A stretch of 7,310 bases of DNA from Mycobacterium sp. (GTDB lineage: Bacteria > Actinomycetota > Actinomycetes > Mycobacteriales > Mycobacteriaceae): contig JAHBAP020000167.1 in NCBI GenBank assembly GCA_018500005.2, positions 1 to 7,310 on the forward strand. The letters are read 5' to 3'. Below, one piece after another: positions 6,082-7,310 of this stretch; position 1 is the first letter of the stretch, and the number at the start of each line of letters is the position of its first letter. Made by a program: the position numbers and the translations under genes. The notes beneath the pieces are model-generated. The model was not told where the DNA came from. It made no database searches and saw only the letters and a program-made list of their open reading frames with translations.

Positions 6082-6951
6082 ATGACCTGGCATCCCACCG
6101 CCAACCGGATGAAGACATTCCTGCTGCTGGTCTTGATGTCGGGGCTGATCGTCTTCATCGGCGGTCTGTTCGGCCGCAACACCATGTACCTCTCTGTGCT
6201 GATGGCTGTCGGCATGAACCTCTACGTCTACTTCAACAGCGACAAACTCGCACTGCGAGCCATGAACGCTCAGCCGGTCACCGAAGTCCAGGCCCCGGAG
6301 ATCTACGCGATCGTCCGAGAGTTGGCCACCGCGGCCCACCAGCCCATGCCGCGTCTGTTCATCGCCCAGACCGACAACCCCAATGCCTTTGCCACCGGCC
6401 GCAACCCGCGCAATGCCGCAGTGTGTTGCACCACCGGCATCCTGGGCATCCTCAACGAGCGTGAACTGCGGGCCGTGCTGGGTCATGAGCTTTCGCACGT
6501 CTACAACCGCGACATCCTGATTTCCTGCGTGGCCGGTGCGATGGCCTCGATCATCACCGGTCTGGCGCAGATGGCGATGTTCGCCTCCTACTCCGGCGGC
6601 CGCGGCCGGCAGGGTGGGGCGAATCCCATTGCCATGCTTCTTGTTTCATTGCTCGGGCCGTTTGCGGCGACTCTCATCAAGATGGCTGTGTCACGGTCGC
6701 GGGAGTACCAGGCCGATGAGTCCGGCGCCGAGTTGTCCGGCGACCCGTTGGCACTTGCCTCGGCGCTGCGGAAGATCAGCGGAGGCGTGCAGATGGCCCC
6801 GTTGCCGGATCAGCCGCGACTGGCGGACCAGGCGCACCTGATGATCGCCAACCCGTTCCGCGCCGGGGACCGGATGGGCAAGATGTTTTCGACTCACCCG
6901 CCGATCGAGGACCGCATCGCGCGGTTGGAGCGGATGGCGGGCGGGCAGTAA
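6082..6951 (+). CDS. htpX: HtpX, membrane-bound zinc metalloprotease (peptidase family M48)
   Basis: Integral-membrane protease that degrades damaged or misfolded membrane proteins under envelope and heat stress. It has 289 residues, the usual length. Two N-terminal membrane helices lie at about 11-30 and 34-51. The zinc motif HELSH (135-139) sits within [14 protein letters not shown], with His135 and His139 as ligands and Glu136 as catalytic base. Further helices lie at about 146-168 and 182-203. [13 protein letters not shown] (206-218) supplies the third ligand Glu208. The C-terminal [14 protein letters not shown] (269-282) is a family hallmark. A glycine/arginine-rich cytosolic loop, [12 protein letters not shown], links helices 3 and 4. 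Own promoter motif (ECF type) and strong ribosome binding site indicate stress induction independent of grcC1. It corresponds to M. tuberculosis Rv0563. Its stop is 3 bp from the stop of the convergent right-end gene. Confidence 0.96.
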   Translation: MTWHPTANRMKTFLLLVLMSGLIVFIGGLFGRNTMYLSVLMAVGMNLYVYFNSDKLALRAMNAQPVTEVQAPEIYAIVRELATAAHQPMPRLFIAQTDNPNAFATGRNPRNAAVCCTTGILGILNERELRAVLGHELSHVYNRDILISCVAGAMASIITGLAQMAMFASYSGGRGRQGGANPIAMLLVSLLGPFAATLIKMAVSRSREYQADESGAELSGDPLALASALRKISGGVQMAPLPDQPRLADQAHLMIANPFRAGDRMGKMFSTHPPIEDRIARLERMAGGQ

Positions 6952-6954
6952 CCG

Positions 6955-7296
6955 CTACGGGGTCGACGCTCGGCTGTCGCCGGCCCCGGATGGCTTCCCC
7001 GATGCCCCGGGATTGATGGCCTTGCCGACCGCATCGGTGACGGCCCCCACGGCCGAGCCGAGAGCGTCCTTGAACTTGTTCAGGACCGGGAAGTTCGGCT
7101 TCTGACCGCCGGTGTCGGGAGAGCTGTCGGTGGCGGTGTCCGGGCTGAAGTCCATCGGGGGCCGGACCACATTGACCCGCGGGCCGGGACGCGACCTCGA
7201 GACGGTCGGGTCGGTCAGGTCGACGTCCGGAGCGATCGGACCGGGGTCGAAGCTCGGCGGGGTGATGTCCAGTGTCGAGGACGGGACCTCCGCGGG
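6955..7296 (-). CDS. Unrecognised proline-rich protein, C-terminal part (partial)
   Basis: An open minus-strand frame runs from the contig edge to TAG at 6957-6955, about 113 residues with no internal stop; its true start lies beyond the contig. The visible part begins SQPAEVPSSTLDITPPSFDP. Its first two thirds are rich in Pro, Asp, Ser and Thr and look disordered. A more ordered stretch FPVLNKFKDALGSAVGAVTD, continuing to AVGKAI, could form an amphipathic or weakly membrane-associated helix, and a Gly/Ser/Pro tail ends ASTP. I cannot name the family. A GTG at 7170 could be read as a start, but the open frame and similar composition upstream make an extension more likely. In M. tuberculosis the next gene on this strand is gpdA1 (Rv0564c), and this tail does not look like a dehydrogenase. 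Confidence 0.6.
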   Translation of the reverse strand, partial: PAEVPSSTLDITPPSFDPGPIAPDVDLTDPTVSRSRPGPRVNVVRPPMDFSPDTATDSSPDTGGQKPNFPVLNKFKDALGSAVGAVTDAVGKAINPGASGKPSGAGDSRASTP

Positions 7297-7310
7297 CTGG
7301 CTCTTATACA
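7297..7310 (-). other. Tn5/Nextera mosaic-end adapter remnant (not genomic)
   Basis: The last 14 bases, CTGGCTCTTATACA, match the start of the reverse-complement mosaic end (CTGTCTCTTATACA) at 13 of 14 places. Together with the exact copy at the left end, this marks adapter read-through. Genomic sequence ends at about 7296. Confidence 0.9.

Noticed and set aside
1..7310. CRISPR arrays, tRNA or rRNA genes, insertion sequences, toxin-antitoxin or defence genes
   Set aside because: I saw no repeat arrays, RNA gene landmarks, transposase motifs or defence domains on either strand. Coding density is filled by conserved housekeeping genes.

Overview
The window is a high-GC actinobacterial fragment. 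Protein sequences and gene order point to a Mycobacteriaceae genome, most like a rapid-growing Mycolicibacterium. MenD, MenG, MenJ, GrcC1 and HtpX all resemble, from memory, the Mycobacterium tuberculosis products of the Rv0554-Rv0563 region, and in the same order. Both ends carry Tn5/Nextera mosaic-end sequence (positions 1-19 and about 7297-7310). This is therefore a complete Illumina draft or metagenome contig, and its outermost bases are not genomic.

Layout. At the left is the C-terminal end of an alpha/beta hydrolase (BpoC-like, stop at 120), then menD (152-1789), overlapped by 4 bp by a DUF3592 membrane protein (1786-2328). A hairpin followed by six T sits on that gene's stop codon and probably ends this first transcript. 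A locally AT-rich gap of about 130 bp follows, then a 54-residue small gene (2461-2625) that precedes menG (2639-3325) by 13 bp. In M. tuberculosis the mannosyltransferase gene mgtA lies between the DUF3592 gene and menG; here it is absent. A strong 43-bp inverted repeat follows menG, then a 111-residue three-helix membrane protein (3400-3735). That gene converges on menJ (minus strand, 3732-4985), the two sharing one CTAG as stop codons. menJ and grcC1 (5007-6014) diverge from a gap of only 21 bp. htpX (6082-6951) has its own upstream region with a close match to an ECF (SigE-type) promoter and a strong Shine-Dalgarno. The right end holds the proline-rich C-terminal part of an unrecognised minus-strand protein.

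Function. Four genes serve menaquinone, the mycobacterial respiratory quinone. MenD makes SEPHCHC, the first committed intermediate. GrcC1 is expected to make the polyprenyl diphosphate side chain. MenG methylates demethylmenaquinone. MenJ saturates one isoprene unit to give the MK-9(II-H2) type. HtpX is a membrane zinc protease for envelope stress. The main content is ordinary conserved housekeeping sequence and no new multi-gene system was found. The points worth a second look are regulatory sites, the small gene replacing mgtA, the inverted repeat, and a suspicious patch in menD.
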